Of a DNA stretch of 64,000 nt, positions 39,674 to 48,673 are shown piece after piece. The translations under genes and the position numbers were made by a program. The stretch comes from Actinocatenispora comari (lineage in GTDB: Bacteria > Actinomycetota > Actinomycetes > Mycobacteriales > Micromonosporaceae). The stretch covers positions 1 through 64,000 of the forward strand of contig NZ_BOPO01000147.1 in NCBI RefSeq assembly GCF_017312725.1. The letters run 5' to 3'. The notes under the pieces were generated by a model that was not told the DNA's origin, searched no databases, and was given only the letters and a program-made list of their open reading frames with translations. The stretch's first letter is position 1; each line of letters begins with the position of its first letter.

Positions 39674-41043
39674 TGCTGGCCACGCAACTGGGCACGTTGC
39701 TCGCCGGCGAGGTCGCCGGCCTCGACCCGGCCCTCGACGTCGCGGACGGGCTGGACGACGCGCTGGCCCACGGGTTGGGCCGGCTGGGCGATCCGGAGCG
39801 CGCGGCGCTGACGGCACTGGCCGCCGCGGTCGGCGGCTCGCCACTTTCCACCCCGGTCGGCGAGGCGGTCGCGAAGCTCGCCGCGGGCACCGTGGCGGAC
39901 GAGTACCTGGCGGCGCTCGCGGGCGCCCGCACGGCGCTGTTCGGCGCCGCGCACGACGCCCTGCTGGCCCGGCTCGACGACGCGCTCGGCCGGCAGCGCG
40001 CCGAGTGGGCGGGTGCCGGCACCGACGCCGCGGCCGTGCCGCTGGCGGCGGCCCGCTCCTGGCTCACCGAGCTGGCCGTGACCGGCTGGCGCGGCGTCGA
40101 CGAGGACCTGGTCGCGGCGTCCGCCCCGGTGGTCGCCGCGCTGCTGGTGGAGCCGCGCACCCGGCGGCTCGCGGTGCTGCTCGACGGGTTCGGCGCCGAG
40201 CTGCGCGCCTGCGCTCCGGTCGCCACGATGGAGCTGCTGCCGGTGCGCCGCTGGGGCGACCTGTGGTCGCGGGCCGTTCTGCTCGCGCAGGACACCTGGC
40301 CTGGGCCGGCCGAGCCGGTTCCGGTCTCCGGCCGGCTGTTGCCGCTCGGCGTCGACGTGCACGAGCACGCCACCGCGGTGCAGGTGCAGGTGCACGGCGT
40401 GCTGGAGAGCGCGGAGGGCGTCCGGTCGGTGCGCGCCTCCCTGGTCGCGGCGAAGGTCGACACGATCGTCGGTCCCGCGGTGTGGAGCCTGTTCGACGCG
40501 CCGGTGCTGCTCGGTGCGCTCGCCGAGCACCGCGCGCTGGAACTGGCCGACATGCCCCTGCTGCCCGGCGGTGACCTGCGCTGGCGGGAGAGCGCGGCGC
40601 GACTCGGCGAGCCGGCCGACCCGTTCACCACCGCCCGGCTGGTCCTGCCGACCGCGACCGCCGTGGCACCGCCGCCGCTGGACCGGCATCCGGCCCGGCT
40701 GGCCGAGCCGGTGCTGGTGGAGGACTACCAGACGGTCGACGGTGCGGCCGTGCTCGACGGGCACCGGCTGCGGTTCGATCTCGACCGGCTGCCCGGCTGC
40801 GGCCCGCTGACCCCGGCGCTGGTGGCCGGCTCGACCGGCTGCATCGGCTTGCTGCGCTGGGACGCCGGCGAGTGGCTGCTGCAGCCGCTCGCGGTGCGGG
40901 CCACGGTGAAGCGCAAGCCGGTCGTGGCGGCCACCGGTGACTGGGCGCTCGGCCCGACCGATGCCAAGGTGGCCAAGGCAGAGGCGAAGAACGACGCGGT
41001 TTCCGTGCTGCGGGAGCGCGCGGGACGGCTGCTGCGCTCATGA
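39673..41043 (+). CDS. Uncharacterised protein of the MoxR/vWA operon
   Basis: A 456-residue soluble protein that I do not recognise. The first about 200 residues look all-helical and Ala/Leu/Asp-rich (possible HEAT-like or four-helix elements). The second half has mixed strands, including VHEHATAVQVQVHGVL, FTTARLVLPT and LLRWDAGEWLLQPLAVRATVKRK. No membrane segment or signal is seen. It overlaps the genes on both sides by 1 and 4 nt, so it is probably made stoichiometrically with the SWIM and vWA proteins. In related actinobacterial operons this position is held by a DUF5691-type protein, but I cannot confirm that family here. Confidence 0.75.
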   Translation: MLATQLGTLLAGEVAGLDPALDVADGLDDALAHGLGRLGDPERAALTALAAAVGGSPLSTPVGEAVAKLAAGTVADEYLAALAGARTALFGAAHDALLARLDDALGRQRAEWAGAGTDAAAVPLAAARSWLTELAVTGWRGVDEDLVAASAPVVAALLVEPRTRRLAVLLDGFGAELRACAPVATMELLPVRRWGDLWSRAVLLAQDTWPGPAEPVPVSGRLLPLGVDVHEHATAVQVQVHGVLESAEGVRSVRASLVAAKVDTIVGPAVWSLFDAPVLLGALAEHRALELADMPLLPGGDLRWRESAARLGEPADPFTTARLVLPTATAVAPPPLDRHPARLAEPVLVEDYQTVDGAAVLDGHRLRFDLDRLPGCGPLTPALVAGSTGCIGLLRWDAGEWLLQPLAVRATVKRKPVVAATGDWALGPTDAKVAKAEAKNDAVSVLRERAGRLLRS

Positions 41044-42455
41044 CCGACGACGAGCGGGACGCCACCGGCCCCGATTCCGCATCCGGCCACGACGATCGGG
41101 CGCTCGGCGCCGACCGCGAAACCGGGTCGGTCGACGACGATCGCGCGGCGGACGCCGATCGCGATGCCGCGCGACGCCAGGTGCTCTACTGGCGGCTGCT
41201 GTCGCGGGTGTTCGGCGCGGACGAGCAGCCCAACCTGGAGACGACCAGCGTGCAGATCGTCGACGAGCTCGGGCTGCCACCGGCACTGGCCGACCCGTCG
41301 GTCAGCGTCGACACCGTGGTGCAACGGTTCCCGGAGCTGGCGGCGGAGTTCGACGATCTGTTCCGGCCCACGCCAGGAGAGCGCGACACCGCCGCAGAGG
41401 TGCGCCGGGCCGCGCTCGCCGGCAAGCTGCTGCTCAACGTGTTCGCCACCGGCAGCGGCAACGTCAGCGCCACCCAGCTCGCCGGCTGGCAGGCAGACGC
41501 CGGCTGGTTCGAACGCGCGCTCGGCTGCGAGCCGGGGCAGCTGCGCGGCTCGCCCCACGGCAACGAGCTGGGCGGGGTGCTCGCCGGCATCGAGGGTGAC
41601 CTGGTCAACCGGATGCGGCTGCGTGAGGTGCTGGCCGACCCGGTGCTGGCCCGGCAGCTGACGCCGAGCATGTCGCTGATCGAGCAACTGCTGCGGGACA
41701 AGTCGAACCTGTCCGGCGTCGCGCTGGCCAACGCCAAGGCGCTGATCCGGCGGTACGTCGACGAGGTCGCGCAGGTGCTGCGCACCCAGGTGGAGAAGAC
41801 CAGCGCCGGCACCATCGACCGGTCGGTGCCGCCCAAGCGGGTGTTCCGCAACCTCGACATCGACCGCACCATCTGGCAGAACCTGACCAACTGGAACCCG
41901 GAGGACGAGCGGCTCTACGTCGACCGGCTATTCTACCGGCACACCGCGCGGCGTACCACCCCGGCGCGGATGATCGTGGTCGTCGACCAGTCCGGTTCGA
42001 TGGTCGACTCGATGGTGAACTGCACGATCCTCGCGTCGATCTTCGCCGGGCTGCCCAAGGTCGACGTGCACCTGATCGCGTACGACACCCGCTCGCTCGA
42101 CCTGACGCCGTGGGTGCACGACCCGTTCGAGGTGCTGCTGCGCACCAACCTCGGTGGTGGCAACGACGGGCCGGTCGCGCTGGCCATGGCCCAGCCCAAG
42201 ATCGCCGACCCGCGCAACACGGTGCTGGTGTGGATCTCCGACTTCTACGAGTTCGACCGGTCCCAGCCGCTGTTCGACGGGCTGCAGGCGGCGCACCGTT
42301 CGGGGGTGCGGCTGATCCCGGTCGGCTCGGTGACCAGTTCCGGCCGGCAGGAGGTCAATCCGTGGTTCCGGCAGAAGTTCAAGGACCTGGGCACCCCGGT
42401 GATCTCGGGCCACATCCGCAAGCTCGTGACCGAACTCAAGAACTTCCTCGGCTAA
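41040..42455 (+). CDS. von Willebrand factor A domain protein (MoxR partner)
   Basis: A 471-residue protein. After an acidic, disordered N-terminus (about 1-40) and a helical region, the C-terminal vWA domain carries a full MIDAS: MIVVVDQSGSMVDSM (DxSxS), the threonine in LLRTNLGGGNDG and the aspartate in VLVWISDFYEF. MoxR AAA+ ATPases nearly always work with such vWA proteins, which present metal-dependent binding sites to clients. Closest known architecture is YehP-like. The start overlaps the preceding stop (ATGA); the MoxR gene begins 16 nt after its stop. No signal peptide is visible, so it is probably cytosolic. Confidence 0.88.
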   Translation: MTDDERDATGPDSASGHDDRALGADRETGSVDDDRAADADRDAARRQVLYWRLLSRVFGADEQPNLETTSVQIVDELGLPPALADPSVSVDTVVQRFPELAAEFDDLFRPTPGERDTAAEVRRAALAGKLLLNVFATGSGNVSATQLAGWQADAGWFERALGCEPGQLRGSPHGNELGGVLAGIEGDLVNRMRLREVLADPVLARQLTPSMSLIEQLLRDKSNLSGVALANAKALIRRYVDEVAQVLRTQVEKTSAGTIDRSVPPKRVFRNLDIDRTIWQNLTNWNPEDERLYVDRLFYRHTARRTTPARMIVVVDQSGSMVDSMVNCTILASIFAGLPKVDVHLIAYDTRSLDLTPWVHDPFEVLLRTNLGGGNDGPVALAMAQPKIADPRNTVLVWISDFYEFDRSQPLFDGLQAAHRSGVRLIPVGSVTSSGRQEVNPWFRQKFKDLGTPVISGHIRKLVTELKNFLG

Positions 42456-42471
42456 GGCTAGGAGACACATC

Positions 42472-43587
42472 GTGACCGACGACCTGCTGCGCGCGCCCGC
42501 CGAGGTCAAGTACGCCGACGAGCTGAACTGGCTGGAGTCGGTGGACGACGGGCCCAAGCCGTTCTCGTGGCGGCTGTCGCCGAAGATGGTGCGGCTGTTC
42601 ATCCTCGGCTCCGAGCGCGCCGACGGGCTGGAGCGCGAGATACCGCAGAAGTGGTTCGGTGATCGCAGCTTCGTCGAACGCGCGATCGTCACCCTCGCCT
42701 CCGACCGCGGTCTGCTGCTGATCGGCGACCCCGGGACCGGCAAGAGCTGGCTCGCCGAGCTGCTGTCGGCGGCGATCTGCCGCAACTCGACGCTGGTCGT
42801 GCAGGGCACCGCCGGTACCACCGAGGACCACATCAAGTACTCGTGGAACGTGTCGATGGTGATCGCGAAGGGGCAGTCGCGCGAGTCGATGATCCCGTCG
42901 CCGATCATGACCGCGATGGAGCGCGGCGTGATCGGCCGGTTCGAGGAGCTGACCCGCTCCACCAGCGACGTGCAGGACGCGCTGATCTCGATCCTGTCCG
43001 AGAAGTACGTGTCGATCCCGGAGCTGGACGACGACAACATCGTGTTCGCCCAGCCCGGCTTCTCCATCATCGCCACCGCCAACAGCCGGGACCGGGGCGT
43101 CAACGACCTGTCGTCGGCGTTGAAGCGGCGGTTCAACTTCGTCCGCATTCCGGTGGTGACGAACAAGAAGAGCGAGACCGAGATCGTCCGGTTCCGCACC
43201 GAGGAGCTGCTGAAGCGGCACGCGATCGAGCTGGACGTGCCGCCGTCGCTGCTGTCGATCCTGCTGCAGAGCTTCGCCGACCTGCGCGCGGCGGCGCAGT
43301 CGGCGGCCAGCGACGACGAGAAGCTGGAGTCGGCGCTGTCCACCGCCGAGCAGATCGGCGTGCTGGAGGACGCGATCCTGTCCAGCCACTTCTTCGGCGA
43401 CCGCACCCTGACCGCGCAGCGGCTCGCCTCCTCGCTGGTCGGTTCGCTGGCCCGGCGCAGCCCGGAGGACCTGGCGATCCTCAACAAGTACTGGCACGGG
43501 GTGGTCGAGCCGCGCAGCAAGGCCGAGGGCGGCGAGTGGCCGGCGTTCCTGGACGGTGGTCGCGACACCATCGCGACGCTGTCATGA
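42472..43587 (+). CDS. MoxR-family AAA+ ATPase (YehL-like)
   Basis: A 371-residue AAA+ protein. Walker A is LLLIGDPGTGKSWLAEL; the Walker B region reads VIGRFEELTRSTSDVQDALISILSE, in which FEEL replaces the usual hydrophobic-D-E; sensor 1 is SIIATANSRDRGVNDL and the arginine-finger region SSALKRRFNFV. MoxR ATPases form hexamers and remodel partner proteins with a vWA cofactor. Local sequence and neighbours fit the YehL subgroup better than canonical MoxR. GTG 42472 follows AGGAGACACATC. The DUF5682-like start overlaps the stop (ATGA). Confidence 0.9.
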   Translation: MTDDLLRAPAEVKYADELNWLESVDDGPKPFSWRLSPKMVRLFILGSERADGLEREIPQKWFGDRSFVERAIVTLASDRGLLLIGDPGTGKSWLAELLSAAICRNSTLVVQGTAGTTEDHIKYSWNVSMVIAKGQSRESMIPSPIMTAMERGVIGRFEELTRSTSDVQDALISILSEKYVSIPELDDDNIVFAQPGFSIIATANSRDRGVNDLSSALKRRFNFVRIPVVTNKKSETEIVRFRTEELLKRHAIELDVPPSLLSILLQSFADLRAAAQSAASDDEKLESALSTAEQIGVLEDAILSSHFFGDRTLTAQRLASSLVGSLARRSPEDLAILNKYWHGVVEPRSKAEGGEWPAFLDGGRDTIATLS

Positions 43588-46397
43588 CCGGCGCTGCCGG
43601 GAGCGGGATGCCGGCCGAAGCGCCGTTCGCGGCGCTGCGCGGCCAGCTTCACGACGCCGCCGGTAAGTTCGGCGGTGGCGAGGTCGCGGCCGAGATCCTG
43701 ACCGGGCTGGTCGACGACGTCGACCGGGCGCTGCGCGAGGCGCTGGAGATCTTCCCGGTCTGCCACCACTCGCCGGCGTCCGCGGTGGCGATGGCCCGGC
43801 GGTTGCGCGCGAAGCAGCCCAAGGTGATCTACCTGGAGCTGTGCGAGGATCTGCAGCCGTTGCTGGGCGAGCTGGCCAACTGCACCCTGCCGGTCGCGCT
43901 GCAGGCGTACGCATCGGAGCTCGACGGGTTCCCCGCCGAGTGGGGCCCGCTGTCGGTGATCGCACCGATCACCGAGGCGTCCGCCGAGTACCAGGCGATC
44001 TCCTACGCGCTGACCACGCCCGGGGTCGAGCTGGTCTGCGTGGACCACTCGGCCGACCACGTGTTCCAGCAGAAGCCGCCCGAGCGCTCCACGGCCGAGC
44101 CGCCCGAGCGTTCCGCGGCGGAGCCATCCGAGCCGGCGTCGGCCGAGCCGGCGCTGCACGGTGACGCGGTCGGCGTGCAGCTCGGTGACCTGCGCCCACG
44201 GTTCGCCGAGCTGGAGGCGTTCCTGCTGCACCACGGCAAGGTGCGGCACTGGTCGGAGTGGTGGGACCAGTACGTCGAGCAGCCGCTCGTCGGTGCCGAC
44301 CACGAGACGTACCGGCAGGTCATGGTGCTGATCGGCAGCCTGTTCCGGCGGCTGACCCCGGACCCCGGCCGGCTGGCCGAGGACGAGGCGCGCGAGCGGT
44401 ACATGTGGACCCGGATCCGGGCGCACCACTCACAGTCCACTGTGGACATCGGCGACTGCCTGTACGTGTGCGGCGCGTTCCACGCGGCGACCCGGGTCGA
44501 CCAGTTCGGCGTCGACTCGACCGCGGCGTACGAGATCGGGCCGCGCACCGAGACGAGCTGGCTCTACGGGCTGATCCCGTCCAGCCACTCGGCGATCGAG
44601 GCGCAGTTCGGGCTCGCACCCGGCTCGGTGTCGATCGCCGCGGCCACCTGGTCCCGCGCCACCAGCGGCCGCGGGGCAGTCCGGCCGTACCGGCTGAGTT
44701 CGGCGAAGTCCGGCAAGACGGCGAAGGCTTCCACGCCACGGGTGACCACGGCGACGGCGCCGGCCGAGCCGGGCGGCGACATGCTGTCCGAGTTCCTGTC
44801 CGCGCCGTCCCGGCCCGGCGGGCTGGACGACGACGAGCTGCGCGGCTGGTGCGTCGACCTGGTCCGGCTGGCCCGCCGCAACGGATACCTGGCCAGTACC
44901 GCCGATGCGATCGCGGTGTTCGAGACCTCGATGCTGCTCGCCGGCATCCGCGGCCGGCACCGACCCACCCCGTACGACTTCTCCGACGCGGCCGTCACCT
45001 GCATCGAGAAGGACACCGTGCCCGGCCGTCGCGACGTCGCGACGCTGTGCGGGATCCTGCTCGGCGGCGACCGGATCGGCCGCGTCGGCTACGACGCGCT
45101 GCCGCCACTGGCCCGCGACGTGTACGACCGGCTCACCCCGCTCGGCCTCGACCTGACCGCCCGCACCCAGAAGCGCGCGCTGCTCGACCTGGCCGCGCAG
45201 CCCGAGCTGCGGCCCTGCTCGGACCTGCTGTGGCTGCTGCGCCGGCTGCTGCCGGACGGCACCGTCCGGCCGATCATGGGCGAGCGCACGCTCGGCGAGA
45301 GCTCGGTGCAGGAGAGCTGGGACCTGGCGCTGGGCCGCAACCAGCGCTCGCTGATCGAGCTCGGCTACGACGGGGTCACCGTCGAGCAGGTGCTCGAACA
45401 GCGGCTGCGCCGCGCTGCCTGGGACCCCACCGCCACCGCCGGTACCGCGCTCGCCGCCGTCGAGGACTCGATCCTGTTCCTGGCCAACCGCCGGTTCACC
45501 GAGGAGCTCGGCGCCCGCGCGGTCAGCCTGCTCGCCGCCGAACGCACCGTCGCCGGCGCCCCCGACGTGCTGCGCCGCATCCGCCGGCTCCTCACCTACT
45601 ACCGGGGCGTCGCGCCGACGCTGCCGGGCTGGGTGCAGGAGTTCGTCACCGCCGGCTACGCGCACTACTGCACGCTGCTGCCGGTCGCCACCGTCGACGA
45701 GGAGACCTCGGTCCGGCAGGTCGCCGCCATGCTGGGCTTCCTGTTCAGCATGGAGAGCCTGGCGCTGTCGCTCGGCTGCGACCGGGCCCAGCTGGAGCTG
45801 GCGGTGGCGCAGTCGCACCCGGAGACGCCCGCCACGATCGCGCTGCTCTGGGCCGCGCGGTACCAACTCGGCCTGCTCACCCTGGCCGACCTGCGGTCCC
45901 GCTGCGACGAACTGCTCGGCAACCCGCTGACGGTGCCGTCCTTCCCGGCGTACCTGAGCGGGTTCGTGCAGGCGCTCGACCCGGCGCCCGGGCTGACCGG
46001 GTTCGTGGTCGAGGCGCTGTCCGGCGCGTTCGCCCGGCTGCCCGACGAGGTGCTGCTGCCCTGGCTGCCGACCCTGCTGACCACGCTGCGGGCCGAGGCG
46101 GCCGAGCTGATGCCGCTGCTGGTGCGCGAGGCGGGTCGTACCTTCCCCGGCTCGCTGCGCGCCCTCGACACCTGGACCCCGCCGTGGGCCGAGACGCCGC
46201 CGGCGCCGATCCCAGCGGTACCGGCGGTTGCGGGGCCGGCGGTCGAGCTGCTGGCCGAGCGGCCGGACAGCTGCGACGCCGTCGCCGCCCTGCTGGGCAG
46301 CACCGATCCCTGGCACGGCACCGTATCCGTGCCACCGGCCGGGCTGCTCACCGAGCATCCCGCCACCGCCACCGCGGTCGCGGCCCTGCTCGACTGA
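43584..46397 (+). CDS. DUF5682-like large protein of the MoxR/vWA operon
   Basis: A 937-residue cytosolic protein, last of the operon. The N-terminal IFPVCHHSPASAVAMARRL, IYLELCEDLQPL and later LIPSSHSAIE are typical of DUF5682 (YehM-like), whose His/Glu arrangement recalls the ChaN/TIKI or erythromycin-esterase group; enzymatic activity is unproven. A disordered insertion of ERSTAEPPERSAAEP-type repeats occurs near residues 168-190, and a basic Ser/Thr/Lys linker near 370-400. The C-terminal 500 residues are helical. A 12-bp-stem hairpin follows the stop. Function is unknown; its constant company with MoxR and vWA suggests that it is the effector or client. Confidence 0.82.
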   Translation: MTGAAGSGMPAEAPFAALRGQLHDAAGKFGGGEVAAEILTGLVDDVDRALREALEIFPVCHHSPASAVAMARRLRAKQPKVIYLELCEDLQPLLGELANCTLPVALQAYASELDGFPAEWGPLSVIAPITEASAEYQAISYALTTPGVELVCVDHSADHVFQQKPPERSTAEPPERSAAEPSEPASAEPALHGDAVGVQLGDLRPRFAELEAFLLHHGKVRHWSEWWDQYVEQPLVGADHETYRQVMVLIGSLFRRLTPDPGRLAEDEARERYMWTRIRAHHSQSTVDIGDCLYVCGAFHAATRVDQFGVDSTAAYEIGPRTETSWLYGLIPSSHSAIEAQFGLAPGSVSIAAATWSRATSGRGAVRPYRLSSAKSGKTAKASTPRVTTATAPAEPGGDMLSEFLSAPSRPGGLDDDELRGWCVDLVRLARRNGYLASTADAIAVFETSMLLAGIRGRHRPTPYDFSDAAVTCIEKDTVPGRRDVATLCGILLGGDRIGRVGYDALPPLARDVYDRLTPLGLDLTARTQKRALLDLAAQPELRPCSDLLWLLRRLLPDGTVRPIMGERTLGESSVQESWDLALGRNQRSLIELGYDGVTVEQVLEQRLRRAAWDPTATAGTALAAVEDSILFLANRRFTEELGARAVSLLAAERTVAGAPDVLRRIRRLLTYYRGVAPTLPGWVQEFVTAGYAHYCTLLPVATVDEETSVRQVAAMLGFLFSMESLALSLGCDRAQLELAVAQSHPETPATIALLWAARYQLGLLTLADLRSRCDELLGNPLTVPSFPAYLSGFVQALDPAPGLTGFVVEALSGAFARLPDEVLLPWLPTLLTTLRAEAAELMPLLVREAGRTFPGSLRALDTWTPPWAETPPAPIPAVPAVAGPAVELLAERPDSCDAVAALLGSTDPWHGTVSVPPAGLLTEHPATATAVAALLD

Positions 46398-46401
46398 GCC
46401 G

Positions 46402-46430
46402 CCCACCGACCGGGGCCCCCGGCCGGTGGG
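46402..46430. terminator. Terminator-like hairpin after the MoxR/vWA operon
   Basis: Arms 46402-46413 and 46419-46430 pair with one mismatch in 12 and a 5-nt loop, starting 5 nt after the DUF5682-like stop. No T-tract. Confidence 0.6.
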
Positions 46431-46532
46431 GTCTCCGGCCGGGCTCGCCGCCGCCGTCGGGCTCCGATGGGCCCGGCGGGTTGGCGGCTTCGGCCTGCCT
46501 CACCGCCGCCCTCGGGCTTCGGCGGGTGGTGG

Positions 46533-46606
46533 CTCCGGCGGGGGTGCCGCCGCCAACGGACCTCGCGTGCTCCGGCGGGGGTGCCGCCGCCGACGGACCT
46601 TGCGTG
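46533..46606. repeat. Two tandem 37-bp units in a gene-free region (46398-46889)
   Basis: Units 46533-46569 and 46570-46606 differ at two positions; each holds the self-complementary GGCGGGGGTGCCGCC. The surrounding 490 bp between the operon and the protease gene contains only Pro/Arg/Gly-biased frames in every phase and no recognisable gene. Confidence 0.8.
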
Positions 46607-46889
46607 CCTCGGCGGACTGGCGGCTCCGGCCGGGCGCGCCGGTGCTGCCAGAGCTCGCCGGACTCCGGCAGGCAGGCGGCAGCGGCCCGGCTCGCCGCCG
46701 AGCCGTCCGCGACGACCGTCGGGGCGGACGGCGCGACCGGGGGCCGGGCCGGACCACGCTCTGTCCACAACGGACGGTGTCATGGTCGGGGATGACGCCT
46801 GCGGGTACACCCGTACGCCGGGCGGTGGACCGGAGTTCGCTCGCTGGTTCGATGCGCGCGGCCGGGTCCGGCTCCTAGGGTCGGTCCCC

Positions 46890-47996
46890 ATGAGGAAACG
46901 ACGGATGCCGGCCGTGGCGGCCGGTGCGGTCGCGGTGGCGACGGTGTTGGTGGCAGGCCCGGCGGCGGCCATGTCCGGAGGGCAACCGGTGCCGGCACCG
47001 GATCCGGCCCCGTGGGTCGCCACCCTCGCGCTCGCCGGGGACGGTTCGTTGCTGCAGCGGGCCGGCTGCGGGGGCGCGCTGATCGCGCCGGACCGGGTGG
47101 TCACCGCGGCGCACTGCGTGGACCAGGTGGATCCCAGCGGGCAGGAGGTGCACGTCGGCGCGCGGGTGCTGTCCACCGACCCGGGGGAGACGCGCCGCAT
47201 CCGCGGTGTCAGCGTCCGGCCCGGTTACCGGATCATCCCGTCGCCGGCGAACCCGGACGACCCGAACGACTCCACCGCCGCCGACGACCTCGCCGTGATC
47301 CTGCTCGACCGCCCGGTCACCGACATCGCGCCGTTGCCGGTGGCCGACCGTCGACCCGCAGCCGGTACCGAGGTGTCGCTGTTCGCGCACGGCACCACCG
47401 GGCACGCCGGGGCGGACTTCCGCGACGACGTGCTGCACCGCGGTGACCTGACCACGTTGCGCCCCAACGACTGTACGGCGGGGACGCCCGGCACGGTCGA
47501 CACGCCGTCGGTGTGGTGCGCGCAGGACACCGCGGGTACCGGCGTCACCGGCTGCTTCCAGGACAGTGGCAGCCCGCTGGTGGCCTGGACGGAGGGCCGG
47601 CCCCGGCTGGTCGGGCTGTTCAGCTTCGGCGGCGAGACCGCGGGCAAGGCCTGCGGTACACCGTCGGCGCAGTACGCCGCGGACACCACCGGCCTGCGGC
47701 GGTGGCTGTTCGCGCCGCGCCTTCCGCTCGAACCGTACCCGGCGGGTGCGCCCGAGGTGACCGGATCGGCGACGGTGGGCGGCACGCTGCACTGCGCGCC
47801 ACCGGTGTGGAGCCGCTCCCGGGGCGACCGGCCCGAGTCGATCGGGTACGGCTGGGCGACGGTGACGCGGGCCGGGCCGTTCGAGCTGCCCACACCGATC
47901 GGGGGCGCCGACGCCGACACGCTCACCCTGGGCGCGGACCTGGCCGGTCAGCGGGTCGCCTGCGTGGTGACGGCCGCAACCCGGCCGGTGCCGTGA
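46890..47996 (+). CDS. Secreted trypsin-like (S1) serine protease
   Basis: A 368-residue exported protease. Signal peptide about 1-29 (VAAGAVAVATVLVAGPAAAMS). The catalytic triad is visible: VVTAAHCVD (His), DDLAVILLD (Asp) and GCFQDSGSPLVAW (Ser; DSGSP instead of the usual DSGGP). Six or more cysteines suggest disulfides. A C-terminal segment of about 100 residues after RRWLF resembles an Ig-like or carbohydrate-binding add-on. ATG 46890 fits the signal-peptide length; the frame is open upstream through the repeat region, which I reject. Specificity is not determined. Confidence 0.88.
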   Translation: MRKRRMPAVAAGAVAVATVLVAGPAAAMSGGQPVPAPDPAPWVATLALAGDGSLLQRAGCGGALIAPDRVVTAAHCVDQVDPSGQEVHVGARVLSTDPGETRRIRGVSVRPGYRIIPSPANPDDPNDSTAADDLAVILLDRPVTDIAPLPVADRRPAAGTEVSLFAHGTTGHAGADFRDDVLHRGDLTTLRPNDCTAGTPGTVDTPSVWCAQDTAGTGVTGCFQDSGSPLVAWTEGRPRLVGLFSFGGETAGKACGTPSAQYAADTTGLRRWLFAPRLPLEPYPAGAPEVTGSATVGGTLHCAPPVWSRSRGDRPESIGYGWATVTRAGPFELPTPIGGADADTLTLGADLAGQRVACVVTAATRPVP

Positions 47997-48040
47997 CCGC
48001 CCTGTCCACGCCGCTGCCGGTCGCGTCGTAGGGTGTGTCG

Positions 48041-48478
48041 ATGATCGAGGTGTCGGCGGCCCGCGAGGTGCCGGTGCCGGCCGAACGGGCCTGGGCGGTG
48101 GTGGCCGACTACGGCCACGACCCGCGGTGGCGCCACGGCGTGTCGACGATGGCGCCGCAGCCATCCGGCCCGGTCACCGTCGGTACCACCACGGCGGAGG
48201 TGCTGCGGTTCGCCGGCCGCACCTACCGCAGTGGCGGGCTGGTCACCGAGGTCGACGAGGGGCGCGGCTTCGCCTGGCGTACCACCTCGGGCCTGGTCGC
48301 GCACGGCGGTCGGACGGTGCGGCCGCTCGGCGCGCGGTCGGCGCGGGTGACGCTGCGCGCCACGGTACGGCCGGTCGGCGCGCAGCGGCTGCTCGCGCCG
48401 GTGCTGCGGCCGCTGCTCGCCCGTACGCTGCGCCGCGACCTCGACCGCCTCGCGGCCCTGCTGGCCACCGACCACTGA
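48041..48478 (+). CDS. SRPBCC (polyketide cyclase/START-like) protein
   Basis: A 145-residue protein of the START-like helix-grip fold. IEVSAAREVPVPAERAWAVVADYGHDPRW is the classic first strand and helix, followed by antiparallel strands (GPVTVGTTTAEVLRF, YRSGGLVTEVDEGRGFAWRT) and the long C-terminal helix (LLARTLRRDLDRLAALL). Such proteins bind hydrophobic ligands. TAGGG lies 7 nt before ATG 48041; GTG 48035 is in frame. A G/C-rich tandem repeat tract begins right at its stop. Confidence 0.85.
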   Translation: MIEVSAAREVPVPAERAWAVVADYGHDPRWRHGVSTMAPQPSGPVTVGTTTAEVLRFAGRTYRSGGLVTEVDEGRGFAWRTTSGLVAHGGRTVRPLGARSARVTLRATVRPVGAQRLLAPVLRPLLARTLRRDLDRLAALLATDH

Positions 48479-48635
48479 ACCGTCCGACCGCCGAACCGGC
48501 CGCGCATCGGCCCGGCCGACCACTGAACCGACCACCGCTGAACCGGCCGACCACCGGCCCGGCCGACCACTGAACCGGCCGACCACCGGCCCGGCCGACC
48601 GCTGAACCGGCCGACGACCGGCCCGGCTGGTCACC
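48479..48635. repeat. Degenerate tandem repeats of a CCGGCCGACCACTGAA-type unit
   Basis: About 155 bp made of variants of GGCCGACCACCGGCCCGGCC and CCGACCACTGAACC, with a best-conserved period of 32 bp (48546-48609). It fills the gap between the SRPBCC gene and the convergent reductase gene. No coding function is apparent. Confidence 0.8.
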
Positions 48636-48673
48636 GGATCACGCCGGCCGCGGCTCGGTGCTTCGTATCGAGT

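Noticed and set aside
46467-46889. Upstream extension of the protease frame through the tandem repeats
   Set aside because: Composition is noncoding-like, and a normal signal peptide starts at 46890.
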